Below, piece by piece: positions 8,304-16,797 of a stretch of DNA of 64,000 nt. The notes under the pieces were generated by a model. That model did no database searches, had not been told where the DNA came from, and worked only from the letters and a program-made list of their open reading frames with translations. Position 1 is the stretch's first letter. The number at the start of each line of letters is the position of its first letter. This stretch comes from Leptospira selangorensis (lineage in GTDB: Bacteria; Spirochaetota; Leptospiria; Leptospirales; Leptospiraceae). The stretch spans positions 496,001 to 560,000 of the forward strand of contig NZ_RQES01000018.1 in the NCBI RefSeq assembly GCF_004769405.1, written 5' to 3'. Both the position numbers and the translations under genes were made by a program.

Positions 8304-10181
8304 TCAAGTCGAGTCCAATCCTTTGATCCAGGAGTCAATTTCCGAGCACATTTCTTTCACCACCGGCATGTGGAAAACGATACCTAAGTGACCCTGTTCG
8401 TACGAAAGAATCTTATTTTTTTTGTGAGGAAGTGCAGCAAGATCGTTCTCGATTGTTTCACTCGGAACCACTTTATCCACGGAACCCAGAACTGAAAAAA
8501 GTGGGATCTTCAGATTTTTTTGGAGCGCGGTATAATCCAAAGTTCCGTCGTAGGAAAGAAAAGATCTGTCTTGGCTCAATTGAGATCTCAAAAATTGAAG
8601 AACTACTTTTGTGGATTCTTCGCAGAAAATATCTTCGATCAAAAAATACCATTCAGGAGGAGAGATCTGTTTGTACCCCACGAAGTCTCTTAGGTTTACA
8701 ACTTTTGCATGAAGATCGAAAGAAACTGCTCTCAGAGAAGAATGTAATCCCAAAAGAAATTTAAAAAATTTATTCAGGTCCACAGTTGGAAGAGTAGTTT
8801 GCAAAGAAAAAGAAGTAAGATCGAAAAGAAAATCGGATATCGTTTTAGAAGGAACTAATTTTAGTCCCATTTTTAGAATATCTAGACCCGGGATCTGCGC
8901 CTGTAATCTAACAAAATTGGGAGAAGTAATCGAAACAATCCCCGAGATCAGTTCTTCCGGACGAGGAAGCGGAACAGAAGAGCCTTTTTTTCTTTTTACG
9001 ATCTCTTCATACGCAGAACAATAGAACCGAGGGATCATTCCCCCCATACTATGACCGACTACGACTAATTCTTCGTTTGGAAAATTCTCTTTGATCCATG
9101 CAAGAACCGCCGGAAAATCTTCTTGGATAAAATCATCCACAGTCCAGCCTTCTCGAATCCCAAAAAGTGGCAGGGTTCTTCTGGATCTTCCCCTCATGTC
9201 CATGGAGAAAACTCTATAACCATGGCGGAGTGATAACTCTCTGGCTACTTTGTCCATTACGGACCTTCTGCAAAAGAAACCAGGGATAAGAAGAAGGTTC
9301 TTACCGGTATCATTCCTTTCCTTAGGTTCGAAACGTTTTAAACTGACGGAGTAGCCATCTCCCGAGGGAATTAGAAAGCTCGCGTCTAGACGATAAGATC
9401 TTTGGTAGGTATGAGAATCGAATACAATGGTGGTAACAGGTTCATCCTGGCCAAAACCTCTGGTATAGAATAGATGTTTTGCTCTGGAATGAAGATCCGA
9501 TTTTTCGATATTCTTACGCGCGTAATACGGATCTCCCTTTAGGTCCATCTCCTTGGAGATCACAAAGTCCACTACATCATAAAGACTGTATAATTGTTGG
9601 CGAACTTCTTCTTCCTGTTCGGGACTCATATTGTCCCTGCGGATCCCCCATAACATACCGATCGGAAAACCCTTCACGAATAATGGAATTCCTGCAGCAT
9701 AGTTCATAGTTTTGGTAAGAAGCTGCTTTAAGTTGGGATGAACTCTTTCATCGTCCAAACTATGGAAATAAACTTCCGGTCTTGCTTTCTTTTCTACAGA
9801 GAGGATTGCTTCTCTCAAATATCTGGCGGAAAGATTTCCCGGATCTTGGATAGAGATTGGAATAGTATTGCGGATAAAGTCATCGATACTTTGGAGACCG
9901 ATCCTATCAGTCACCTGTTTCATTCTGAAATGAGTGGCAGATGCTACTATCTTCAGATTTTTATCTTGGATCGCCTCGAAAATTGCATATTGGAATACAG
10001 GTTTTCCATTCGGAAGGGTCATTGAGACCATTTTGTTTACGAATGCAGTCCAAACTTTTTGCAGAAATAGATTCGTACTTTCTGAGAGTGGGAAGATATA
10101 AATATCTTCCGCTCCTACCGCATAAGCGCCCCCTTTCCTGCGGGGCTTGGGGTTGACCTTTCGGGCTAGGGTCTGGTCCAT
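8304..10181 (-). CDS. Alpha/beta hydrolase with a large N-terminal sensor-like domain
   Basis: The 625-residue protein has no signal peptide. The C-terminal half (about 310-620) is an alpha/beta hydrolase: LLLIPGFFCRR oxyanion region, nucleophile serine in VVGHSMGGMIP (about residue 373), acid in VLGSVDKVVPSE and histidine in SYEQGHLGIVFH near the end. The first 230 residues look like a GAF-type domain (FQYAIFEAIQDKNLKIVASATHFRM, GIPLFVKGFPIGMLWGIRR) that I cannot name with confidence. Substrate is probably a lipid or ester. Confidence 0.78.
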   Translation of the reverse strand: MDQTLARKVNPKPRRKGGAYAVGAEDIYIFPLSESTNLFLQKVWTAFVNKMVSMTLPNGKPVFQYAIFEAIQDKNLKIVASATHFRMKQVTDRIGLQSIDDFIRNTIPISIQDPGNLSARYLREAILSVEKKARPEVYFHSLDDERVHPNLKQLLTKTMNYAAGIPLFVKGFPIGMLWGIRRDNMSPEQEEEVRQQLYSLYDVVDFVISKEMDLKGDPYYARKNIEKSDLHSRAKHLFYTRGFGQDEPVTTIVFDSHTYQRSYRLDASFLIPSGDGYSVSLKRFEPKERNDTGKNLLLIPGFFCRRSVMDKVARELSLRHGYRVFSMDMRGRSRRTLPLFGIREGWTVDDFIQEDFPAVLAWIKENFPNEELVVVGHSMGGMIPRFYCSAYEEIVKRKKGSSVPLPRPEELISGIVSITSPNFVRLQAQIPGLDILKMGLKLVPSKTISDFLFDLTSFSLQTTLPTVDLNKFFKFLLGLHSSLRAVSFDLHAKVVNLRDFVGYKQISPPEWYFLIEDIFCEESTKVVLQFLRSQLSQDRSFLSYDGTLDYTALQKNLKIPLFSVLGSVDKVVPSETIENDLAALPHKKNKILSYEQGHLGIVFHMPVVKEMCSEIDSWIKGLDST

Positions 10182-10270
10182 AGTTTAAGTTTCCATTTCA
10201 CCCTGTACCCTGGCAATCTGGAATTCTGACTAATTTGAACCCGAAATTTAGAAAAATCAGGAAGAAATTT

Positions 10271-12154
10271 TTAGGATTTTATGAAGGTAAATTGATCCGA
10301 ATGTTCTTCTCTATTGCAGAAACGGATAGAGACTTCTTTCTCTCCATACAATTTCCATTCGATCTTTCCTTTTAACTGATCGACTAACATATTCACAAGT
10401 TGAAGTCCTAGTCCAGGGGAATAATCCGTGCGGAAATCTTTTGGAAAAGGAACTCCATTATCAGAGACTACTAGGTTTACCCAAGATTCTTCTTTGAAAA
10501 GTCGGATGGAAATTTTGCCTTCCTGTTTTTTAGGAAATGCGTATTTGAAAATATTCGTTACTAGTTCATTCAAGATAAGCCCTAGAGGGATTGCACTTTT
10601 TACGTCTATCTCCAGGTCGTTTAGATCAAGCTGCAAAGAGATCTCTTTCGTTTTTTCCTTAAATGCATTCAGTAGATTTTCAGTGATCTTTTGGATATAA
10701 CGATCCAAACGAACAGAATGAGAATTGTTTGAAGTAGATAACATCTCATACAAATTCCCTACAGAGTGGATCCGATTTACTAAATTTTCCAAAGTATTTT
10801 CCAGCTTAGCATCTGAAGACCTGGATGCTTCTATCTCTACGATAGAGCTGATCATACTCATACTATTTTTTACCCTATGTTGGAGTTCCGTATATAGATA
10901 TTCCCTTTCATGAAGGTCTTTCGCTAAGGTTTCTAATGCTTCTTTTGCTTCCGTGATATCCACGCAGGAACCGATAAAACCCGTAAAAATCCCTGATGCG
11001 TTGGTGATAGGAAGGCCATTGTCTTGGATCCATCTCCAGTCACCGTTTTTGTTTTTTAAACGATAGGTCATGCTAAACGCTTCTCTTTGGTCGAAATGAC
11101 TGGAATAGATCTGGATACATTCTTCTAGATCCTTCGGATGAACACCTTCTGCCCAGCCGTCCCCAAATTCTTGCTCCATCGTTCTTCCCGTAAAATTCAG
11201 CCAGGTTTGGTTGAACCAATTACATTTTTTATCCAACCCGGAAACCCAGATCATCACAGGAGCAGCGTTTGCTACGGTTTTGAATCTAGTTTCACTTTCT
11301 TTAATATTCTCCAACAAACTATATTCTTTGGAAATATCCCGAAAGACTAAAACGGAACCGATAGTATAACCTTTTTCAGATCTGATAGGAGCGGAACTTT
11401 CTGCAACCCTATGTTCGGAACCTGATTTAGAAAGAAGTAATGCTTGGTTGTCCAAGCCCATATTCTTTTCTTTGGGGATTAGCACATCTACGGAGTTTCT
11501 CATCCTCCTTTTAGTCTTAGCGTTTACTATTTTAAAAACTCTTTCTATAGGTTCACCGATCGCATCTGTCCTGGACCAGCCGGTTAAAGTTTCCGCAACA
11601 TAATTCATATCCGTAATATTGCCGAGTTCATCGGTAGAGATAACTCCGTCTCCTATGGATCTTAATGTTGCTTTTAGTAGTTCCTGGTTTTCTTTTAGGG
11701 ATTCTTCACTTCTTTTTAAACGAAGATGAGACTCATAAAGTTTGAAAGCCATTTTGATAGAAGCGATTAGAACGGTTTCTCCTGAATCTTTAACAACGTA
11801 ACCGTAAGAAGTAATCTTCTCCGTTTTTTCAACGATCTCCGGCTCAATATGGCTGGAGAGAAAAACGATCGGGATGTCCCTTGTTTTTAGAATACGAACT
11901 GCTGCGTCGGTGCCATCTTCCTCTCTTCCAAGATCAATATCCATGAGAACCAAGTCGATGGTGTAGTCGTTAGTCGCTATTTGGACAGCTTCCTCTGCGG
12001 TGTAAGCGGAGATAACTCTGAACCCATTCTTTTTCAATCTCTGAGTTTCGGAGAGGGCAATGATCGCTTCATCTTCCACGAGAAGAATGGTTTTCTTTCT
12101 TTCTTCCGGGATGGGGAAGTATTCTCTAAAAATTTTTTCAACAGTCTGGATCAT
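10271..12154 (-). CDS. Hybrid sensor histidine kinase: REC-PAS-PAS-HisKA_2-HATPase
   Basis: I place the start at 12154 because an AGGAGA ribosome site lies 7 bases before that ATG; the open frame extends 29 codons further. From the N-terminus: a receiver domain (LLVEDEAIIAL, phosphoacceptor in LMDIDLG), a PAS domain (TLRSIGDGVISTDELGNI), a second PAS/PAC domain (VANAAPVMIWVSGLD to TGFIGSCVDITEAKEA), a HisKA_2 phosphoacceptor helix (ELQHRVKNSMSMISSI) and an ATPase domain (LGLILNELVTNIFKYAFP; DNGVPFP; GLGLQLV). No transmembrane segment is seen, so it is cytosolic. No cognate output regulator is adjacent. Confidence 0.92.
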   Translation of the reverse strand: MIQTVEKIFREYFPIPEERKKTILLVEDEAIIALSETQRLKKNGFRVISAYTAEEAVQIATNDYTIDLVLMDIDLGREEDGTDAAVRILKTRDIPIVFLSSHIEPEIVEKTEKITSYGYVVKDSGETVLIASIKMAFKLYESHLRLKRSEESLKENQELLKATLRSIGDGVISTDELGNITDMNYVAETLTGWSRTDAIGEPIERVFKIVNAKTKRRMRNSVDVLIPKEKNMGLDNQALLLSKSGSEHRVAESSAPIRSEKGYTIGSVLVFRDISKEYSLLENIKESETRFKTVANAAPVMIWVSGLDKKCNWFNQTWLNFTGRTMEQEFGDGWAEGVHPKDLEECIQIYSSHFDQREAFSMTYRLKNKNGDWRWIQDNGLPITNASGIFTGFIGSCVDITEAKEALETLAKDLHEREYLYTELQHRVKNSMSMISSIVEIEASRSSDAKLENTLENLVNRIHSVGNLYEMLSTSNNSHSVRLDRYIQKITENLLNAFKEKTKEISLQLDLNDLEIDVKSAIPLGLILNELVTNIFKYAFPKKQEGKISIRLFKEESWVNLVVSDNGVPFPKDFRTDYSPGLGLQLVNMLVDQLKGKIEWKLYGEKEVSIRFCNREEHSDQFTFIKS

Positions 12155-12410
12155 CCCGACTCTCCTAACGTAAACTGTGTCAAAGTTTTGACTAATTTGC
12201 GCATTCTGACACAATTTAAGACATCCCAAATGGGAGAGCAAGCAAAACTGAAAAATTTAGACTGGCCTCTAATAACTCCAGTTTTCCGAAAAACTAATGC
12301 AAAAGACATAATATTAAGATTTCTTTACCTTATTCTGTCTCATTAAATAGTTTATGTCTTGTTTCAACTAGGTTCGTCGAAGATCCTACACACGAAATTT
12401 CAGAGCAAAC
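12155..12410. promoter_or_regulatory. Intergenic region with several dyads, between kinase and small membrane protein genes
   Basis: This divergent gap holds a 6-2-6 palindrome GTCAAA-GT-TTTGAC (12179-12192), a TGTGTCA/TGACACA pair (12176-12182 and 12207-12213), and a perfect 9-bp inverted pair AAGACATAA/TTATGTCTT (12303-12311 and 12352-12360). The first two lie just upstream of the kinase start, the last upstream of the small membrane protein. They are plausible operators or a terminator; none is assigned. Confidence 0.4.
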
Positions 12411-12740
12411 ATGAACACATTCCAAAAACGAATTTTACCAACTGCGATCTATCTGGGACTTATCTCGATCTTCCTCTCCGTATATTTTTTCTATGAAAGA
12501 TCTCTGATCGGTTTTCCTGACGGACATCTTACTGCTTTGGATCGCGCATTTCTCTGGCTCTATCTAGTCGTTGGTATTCAACATATTTTGAATGTGTTCG
12601 TGTTCATCTACTTTGGCTTAGGTTACGGATCCAAATGGAAATGGGTCTTTTTCCTTCTGTTCTATTCGGGAAGTATATTTTTATATTTTGGAGTGGATTG
12701 GTTTTTGAGAACGAATTTGGATCACGGGGTAGGCGGGTAA
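12411..12740 (+). CDS. Small membrane protein, unknown function
   Basis: The 109-residue protein has three to four hydrophobic segments (LPTAIYLGLISIFLSVYFFY, LWLYLVVGIQHILNVFVFIYFGL, WVFFLLFYSGSIFLYFGVDWFL) with short polar links, so it is probably an inner-membrane protein. I recognise no family. The upstream ribosome site is weak (CAGAGCAAAC). It is followed by a GC-rich hairpin element. Confidence 0.6.
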   Translation: MNTFQKRILPTAIYLGLISIFLSVYFFYERSLIGFPDGHLTALDRAFLWLYLVVGIQHILNVFVFIYFGLGYGSKWKWVFFLLFYSGSIFLYFGVDWFLRTNLDHGVGG

Positions 12741-12756
12741 GGTTTGTTGGCGGCGT

Positions 12757-12833
12757 GTCGGAACTCCTACAAAAAATTTTGGGCGGATCCACGCATTCGC
12801 GCTCATCCGGGCTATTGGCCCGGACTGGCGCCC
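12757..12833. repeat. GC-rich hairpin element upstream of vapB
   Basis: The segment begins with the near-palindrome GTCGGAACTCCTAC (12757-12770), which recurs in other gaps of this window. It continues into a nested hairpin: GGGCG (12781-12785) with CGCCC (12829-12833) outside, and TCCGGGC (12806-12812) with GCCCGGA (12818-12824) around a TATTG loop. It has no coding potential. It may be a REP-like intergenic repeat or a terminator. Confidence 0.5.
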
Positions 12834-12864
12834 TTCGTATCCCTTCCACGGGGTTAAATAGGAA

Positions 12865-12911
12865 TTGACTTGTGATATATCATGGTATATATCTACGTAA
12901 AGGTTATAACC
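12865..12911 (+). promoter_or_regulatory. vapBC promoter with overlapping operator dyads
   Basis: TTGACT (12865-12870) and TATATC (12888-12893) are spaced 17 bases apart, a good sigma-70-type promoter. An inverted repeat GATATAT/ATATATC (12874-12880, 12887-12893) covers the spacer and -10 box, and a perfect 10-bp palindrome GGTTATAACC (12902-12911) lies at the expected transcript start and ribosome site. This is the layout expected for autorepression by a VapBC complex. Confidence 0.65.
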
Positions 12912-12912
12912 A

Positions 12913-13143
12913 ATGCAAACTGCAAAATTATTTATAAATGGAAGAAGCCAAGCAGTTAGATTGCCTAAGGAATTTCAATTCAAGGGTGATGATGTTTTTA
13001 TTCAAAAAGTAGGAGAGGCAGTTATACTAGTTCCTAAGAATAAAGCATGGAATGTGTTTCTTGATGGCTTGAACGGTTTTAGTGATGATTTTTTGAAAGA
13101 GGGGCGGGGAAAACTTTCTGAATCGGAACGAGAAAGTTTTTAA
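12913..13143 (+). CDS. vapB: VapB-type antitoxin (AbrB/MazE-like DNA-binding)
   Basis: The 76-residue protein opens with the swapped-hairpin AbrB/SpoVT pattern (AKLFINGRSQAVRLPKEFQF, then DVFIQKVGEAVILVPK), which binds DNA, and ends in an acidic/aromatic tail that would wrap the toxin. AAAGG lies 9 bases before the ATG. Its TAA directly abuts the toxin's ATG, so translation is coupled. It neutralises VapC and probably represses the operon. Confidence 0.9.
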   Translation: MQTAKLFINGRSQAVRLPKEFQFKGDDVFIQKVGEAVILVPKNKAWNVFLDGLNGFSDDFLKEGRGKLSESERESF

Positions 13144-13542
13144 ATGTACCTTCTTGATACTAATATTTGCATTTTTCTTATCAAAAAGAAAAATCAAAGG
13201 ATATTAGATAAACTAAAGAAAAATATGAATAAGGGTTTATTCATATCTTCTTTGACACTTGCTGAATTGGAATTTGGCATAGAGAATAGCGAATATAAAG
13301 AGAAAAATAGAATTTCTTTAATAGAATTTCTAACCATATTCGAGATCCTTCCTTTCGAACAATCCGATGCACAATCGTTTGGGATCATTAAAGCCGATCT
13401 AAGAAAATCTGGTACTTTGATTGGATCCATAGATACACTCTTAGCTGCCCAAGCTTTATCTCGTAGTCTTATATTTGTTACGAACAACACGAAAGAATTC
13501 AAGAGGGTGAAGAATTTGAAAATAGAAGATTGGTCGGTGTAA
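13144..13542 (+). CDS. vapC: VapC-type PIN-domain toxin ribonuclease
   Basis: The 132-residue protein shows the PIN-domain acidic residues: first aspartate in YLLDTNICIF (residue 5), the glutamate in SLTLAELEFGIE (about 42), and the aspartates in IGSIDTLLAAQAL (about 99) with VTNNTKEFKRV near the end. These form the Mg-dependent RNase site of VapC toxins, many of which cut tRNA or rRNA. All expected residues are present, so it looks active. The target is unknown, although a tRNA gene lies 240 bases away. Confidence 0.92.
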   Translation: MYLLDTNICIFLIKKKNQRILDKLKKNMNKGLFISSLTLAELEFGIENSEYKEKNRISLIEFLTIFEILPFEQSDAQSFGIIKADLRKSGTLIGSIDTLLAAQALSRSLIFVTNNTKEFKRVKNLKIEDWSV

Positions 13543-13545
13543 TAG

Positions 13546-13590
13546 GAAGGACTTGCAACCCGGAGATTTTGAATCTGTAGTATGATGAAA
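13546..13590 (-). pseudogene. tRNA-like relic (decayed 3' half)
   Basis: GAAGGACTTG (13546-13555) repeats, in the same orientation, the T-arm region of the intact tRNA at 13788-13797. The next bases still align loosely with its anticodon arm, with the stem AGATT/AATCT and CAA in the anticodon position. No D arm or acceptor stem remains. It could be a decayed tRNA or a duplication made at the tRNA 3' end. Confidence 0.35.
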
Positions 13591-13745
13591 TAAGGTTGGA
13601 CTTGCCGTTACGCAGTTTGCCTTCCTGGCAAACTTAGCTCCACGGCGTCTTTTGCACTCGCTTCGCCATCCTTGGCTCGCGGCGCATTTGCGACGCTCTC
13701 TACGGATCGCTGCAAATGCTTTCGTGCAAAAGCTTCAAGTCCTTC
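13546..13745. repeat. Nested palindromic element between vapC and the tRNA gene
   Basis: The roughly 200-base non-coding segment is bounded by inverted ends GAAGGACTTG (13546-13555) and CAAGTCCTTC (13736-13745). Inside are the hairpin GTTTGCC/GGCAAAC (13615-13633) and two nested perfect pairs: TTTTGCAC/GTGCAAAA (13650-13657, 13724-13731) around GCATTTGC/GCAAATGC (13684-13691, 13712-13719). It is richer in GC than the genes nearby. It looks like a MITE-like or REP-like element or a structured RNA. Confidence 0.55.
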
Positions 13746-13778
13746 TGGAACTTTATATTGATTGTAGGGAATTATTTC

Positions 13779-13853
<75 letters not shown>

Positions 13854-13897
13854 GAAGGCTCCATTTTTTGAGGACCGCGCCTCCTAGCAAGTCGATT

Positions 13898-14398
13898 TTA
13901 CTGGGGGTTTAGGTATCGGTTCGGATTGGAAAACCATTCTTTCAGGTCTTGGCGTTCCTTGTAAAAAGCGATATAGAATGTATAGGCTTTGTTTTCTTTT
14001 CGGAGTAGGAAGAAATAGAGCTGGAGTGGGTTTCCTCCGGAATTATCCTCTTTAGACCAGCGTAGTATCTCCGTCCTGGATATGCTGAATTTTTCGGGTG
14101 TTGTGTCCGGAAATATTGCTTCTAATACCTTTGTTCCGAGGGTTTCTTCTCCTACTCGGTCCAATTTGCGCCAGATTATTAGCCAGGGTCTGTCTTTGAG
14201 TGGAACCGCCCGCCAACGTTTTCTAGATTCGGTCCGGACCAAAGCTTTTTCAGGGAAATCTATCTTAATAAAATCCTCTGTGAATGTTTCTCCTGGCTGG
14301 TAGACTTTTTGGTCCGGATCTAAAGGAACGGAATCTAAGGATAAACTTGTGAGTAGGACTAAGAACGGAAAAATTTTGGAGAAGGGAAGTCGGATCAA
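13898..14398 (-). CDS. Exported protein, unknown function
   Basis: The 166-residue protein starts with a signal peptide (LPFSKIFPFLVLLTSLSLDS). The mature part has no recognised motif; it is rich in aromatic and basic residues and may be periplasmic. Its ATG overlaps the stop of the preceding gene by 4 bases (ATGA), so it is translationally coupled as the last gene of the minus-strand operon that begins with the response regulator at 16689. Confidence 0.65.
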   Translation of the reverse strand: MIRLPFSKIFPFLVLLTSLSLDSVPLDPDQKVYQPGETFTEDFIKIDFPEKALVRTESRKRWRAVPLKDRPWLIIWRKLDRVGEETLGTKVLEAIFPDTTPEKFSISRTEILRWSKEDNSGGNPLQLYFFLLRKENKAYTFYIAFYKERQDLKEWFSNPNRYLNPQ

Positions 14399-14886
14399 AA
14401 GATGATTTCCTCCAAGATCAATTCTCTATATTTGACTAGCTGGAATACCGGGATGGATTGTTTTTCTTTTCTATCTGCAAGTGTATCTTCTCCCTTTTTT
14501 TTAAATCTTCGAATGGTTTTGTTTTCGAATACGAATACTCCCTGGTATTCTCCTGTGACCTCATAAGGTGCGCCAGCTGCTAGCTTAGATACATATTTTC
14601 TTAATCTTCTATCGAATTTATTATCTCTATATTTATAATATAATGTATGCCCGTTCCAATCATAGAATACTACGTAGTTCTCTTTTAAACCTTGGTAATA
14701 TAGTTTGATTGTTTCCGGATAATTAGGAGAAGAATCCGTTAAGGATTCTTTTATATCGAGGGCTCTTGGCTCTTTTAGAGTGATTGTTCCGCGGTAAGTG
14801 TTTCCAGCGGGTTCCGCATCCAATCTTCTCCCATCCGATGTAGGTATCAAACAAAGGACTGCGGATAGGAGAAGGAATTGTTTCAT
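14395..14886 (-). CDS. Exported protein, unknown function
   Basis: The 163-residue protein has a signal peptide ([19 protein letters not shown]). The mature region (YRGTITLKEPRALDIKES, YYQGLKENYVVFYDWNG, YEVTGEYQGVFVFENKTIRRF) reads as a beta-rich secreted domain, with no named family. It overlaps the HEAT-repeat gene by one base (TAATG) and the next gene by four, so all are co-translated. A secreted trio with the HEAT protein is likely. Confidence 0.65.
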   Translation of the reverse strand: MKQFLLLSAVLCLIPTSDGRRLDAEPAGNTYRGTITLKEPRALDIKESLTDSSPNYPETIKLYYQGLKENYVVFYDWNGHTLYYKYRDNKFDRRLRKYVSKLAAGAPYEVTGEYQGVFVFENKTIRRFKKKGEDTLADRKEKQSIPVFQLVKYRELILEEIIF

Positions 14887-16205
14887 TAATCGTTTTCCAG
14901 ATCCTCAGATTCTCCGCCGCCAGGTTTTCCTCCTCCGGAAGAACCGCCACCTGAACCGGATCCACCACCACTTCCTCCGGAAGAAGATCCGCTTCCTTCT
15001 CCGCTTAATGGAACAGGATTGGAACCTTCTCCGCCTCCGCTGCTTGGTCTGGATCTTTTGGAAGAAGAACTTGAACCTCCAGCTTTTCGGGTGCTTGTAT
15101 CTTTTACAGGTTTAGTGTCCGAGCTTGTAGGAACAAAATTCGGATCTAGTTTTTTGCGAAGTGTGTCTAATGCGTTTTGGGCCGCACGTTTTACTTTTTC
15201 GCTAGGGTCTCTTTGTGCCTTATATTCTAAAATTTCGATGACTGCAGGGTCTTCGGTTTCTGCCAAATGTTTGATGGCTCGAAGTCGAACCATCGCATCA
15301 TCGTCTCTTGCGAATGAATATAATTCTTCTATAATTTCCTTATCTCCTAAGGAAACAAGAGCTGTGATTGTGTGTATCTTGAGCGCTTGGTAATCTTGGA
15401 TATCGTTCTTGGATTTTAAGGCACGGATCTTTTCTAGAAGTTCTCTAAGAGGAGTGATGGCAGCCTCTGATTTGATCTTTCCGAGTGCGTTTACTGAATA
15501 AGCTCGAAGTGTGATCGGTTCTTTTTCGTCTTTTACCGTTGCGATCAGAACATTCTCAATTGAGGACTTTTTTACTTTTCCGAAATAGAGAGCGATCTGA
15601 GCTCTTATTTCCGGGTCATTAAACTTCTCTTGGAATCTTGCTTCTAAGACCGAGAATGGCTCACTTGCCTGAGGAAATTCTCCCAAGGTTTCAATGAGAG
15701 CGATCAGAAAATTCGAATTTTTAGTGAAGTCTTGGGCCTTAAGCAATTCGGTTAAGACCGGAATTCCGGAATCGAATTTGAGCTTTTTGACTACATAGAC
15801 TGCTTCTTTCTGCACATCTTGTTGGTCATATTTTAATAATGCGATGATCTTATCTTCGAATTGTGTGAGTTTCAGGATCCCTGAAATTCTTAGTGCATAG
15901 ATCTTCATGGACCAATCCGGATCCTTGGAAAGGATCACTCCGACTTGATCGTATAATTCTCCTGCGTCTTCTTTTGGAAAATCTTCTAGTTCTCTGAGAG
16001 CACTTGCTCTTTCTTTTGTGGTCCCGTATTTTAGGATCTGGTAGAGAACTTCTTTCTTTTTGCGGATCTGTTCTTCCGTGTATTTTGGTTTAGGCGGAGC
16101 TTCTTTGGCGGCTAAGGAGCCGAAAGAAAACAAACAAAGTACCAGGGAGAGCGCATAGACGCATCCAATGGAAATTTTACTGACAAACTTCAGCTGGTTA
16201 TTCAC
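14886..16205 (-). CDS. Exported HEAT-repeat protein with glycine/serine-rich tail
   Basis: I place the start at GTG 16205 (439 residues), which overlaps the response regulator stop (GTGAATAA) and gives a clean signal peptide ([29 protein letters not shown]). An upstream ATG at 16265 would bury 68 bases in the regulator. The mature protein holds about eight HEAT/Armadillo-like helical repeats (for example [51 protein letters not shown]). The last 65 residues are almost only Gly, Ser and charged residues, a flexible tail. It is probably a periplasmic scaffold. Confidence 0.8.
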   Translation of the reverse strand: MNNQLKFVSKISIGCVYALSLVLCLFSFGSLAAKEAPPKPKYTEEQIRKKKEVLYQILKYGTTKERASALRELEDFPKEDAGELYDQVGVILSKDPDWSMKIYALRISGILKLTQFEDKIIALLKYDQQDVQKEAVYVVKKLKFDSGIPVLTELLKAQDFTKNSNFLIALIETLGEFPQASEPFSVLEARFQEKFNDPEIRAQIALYFGKVKKSSIENVLIATVKDEKEPITLRAYSVNALGKIKSEAAITPLRELLEKIRALKSKNDIQDYQALKIHTITALVSLGDKEIIEELYSFARDDDAMVRLRAIKHLAETEDPAVIEILEYKAQRDPSEKVKRAAQNALDTLRKKLDPNFVPTSSDTKPVKDTSTRKAGGSSSSSKRSRPSSGGGEGSNPVPLSGEGSGSSSGGSGGGSGSGGGSSGGGKPGGGESEDLEND

Positions 16206-16689
16206 CTGTTTGCTGCAGTTTGCGGTTTTCTTCTTCGAGGTCCTTAATTCTTCTGTTAAGCTCATTGACTAAATGTTGATTCTCCAGGTTCTGCCGGAAC
16301 TTTTCTATCAAAGATCGGATGTCTCTGGTTAGATCCTCTATGTTCCAGGGTTTTTCCACGTATCTGCTCAATCCCCCGAAATTTATCGCGTGGATTGCGG
16401 AATCCAAACCGGCCTGACCGGTGAGCAGAATTTTGATCGAATCAGGAGACCGTTTATGGACCGATTCCAAAAAATCGGCTCCTTTCATACCGGGCATCAC
16501 CTGGTCCGTAATGATAACTTCGATCACATAACCGGAAGCTTGGATCTCATCCAATAAGGCAAGTGCCTCCTCGGCGCTTCTCGCGGTTTCGATCTCATGA
16601 GTTTTTCCGAATTCGTTATGAAGCTGTTCCTGGAGAGTTTCCAGTACCGACACTTCATCATCGACACAAATAATATAACCTTTATTCAT
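16198..16689 (-). CDS. Single-domain response regulator with coiled-coil tail
   Basis: The chosen start at 16689 gives [17 protein letters not shown] with AGGGA just upstream; a longer frame reaches 16758. The receiver fold has the acidic pair VDDE, phosphoacceptor in [11 protein letters not shown], threonine in ILLTGQAG and lysine in YVEKPW. After about residue 125 a coiled coil follows ([31 protein letters not shown]) and no DNA-binding output. REC plus coiled coil suggests dimerisation or docking to a partner. It heads a four-gene overlapping operon. Confidence 0.88.
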   Translation of the reverse strand: MNKGYIICVDDEVSVLETLQEQLHNEFGKTHEIETARSAEEALALLDEIQASGYVIEVIITDQVMPGMKGADFLESVHKRSPDSIKILLTGQAGLDSAIHAINFGGLSRYVEKPWNIEDLTRDIRSLIEKFRQNLENQHLVNELNRRIKDLEEENRKLQQTGE

Positions 16690-16797
16690 AATCCCTGACC
16701 GAAAGGCTGCCGGTTTCCCGGAACTAGAGAGTTTTGGAGAATTCTCCCGGAATGTCAAGTAGTAGAATCTTTCACTTGTAGGTTCTTCGACTCAAAA

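Noticed and set aside
10428..10700. Plus-strand frames inside the histidine kinase gene
   Set aside because: Shadows of the well-supported kinase; no start signals.
12635..12868. 77-codon frame reading through the hairpin element toward vapB
   Set aside because: It overlaps the small membrane protein in another frame and consists of repeat-derived sequence.
13546..13745. CRISPR-like repeat array in the palindrome-rich region
   Set aside because: The repeats are nested inverted pairs, not regularly spaced direct repeats, and no cas gene is near.
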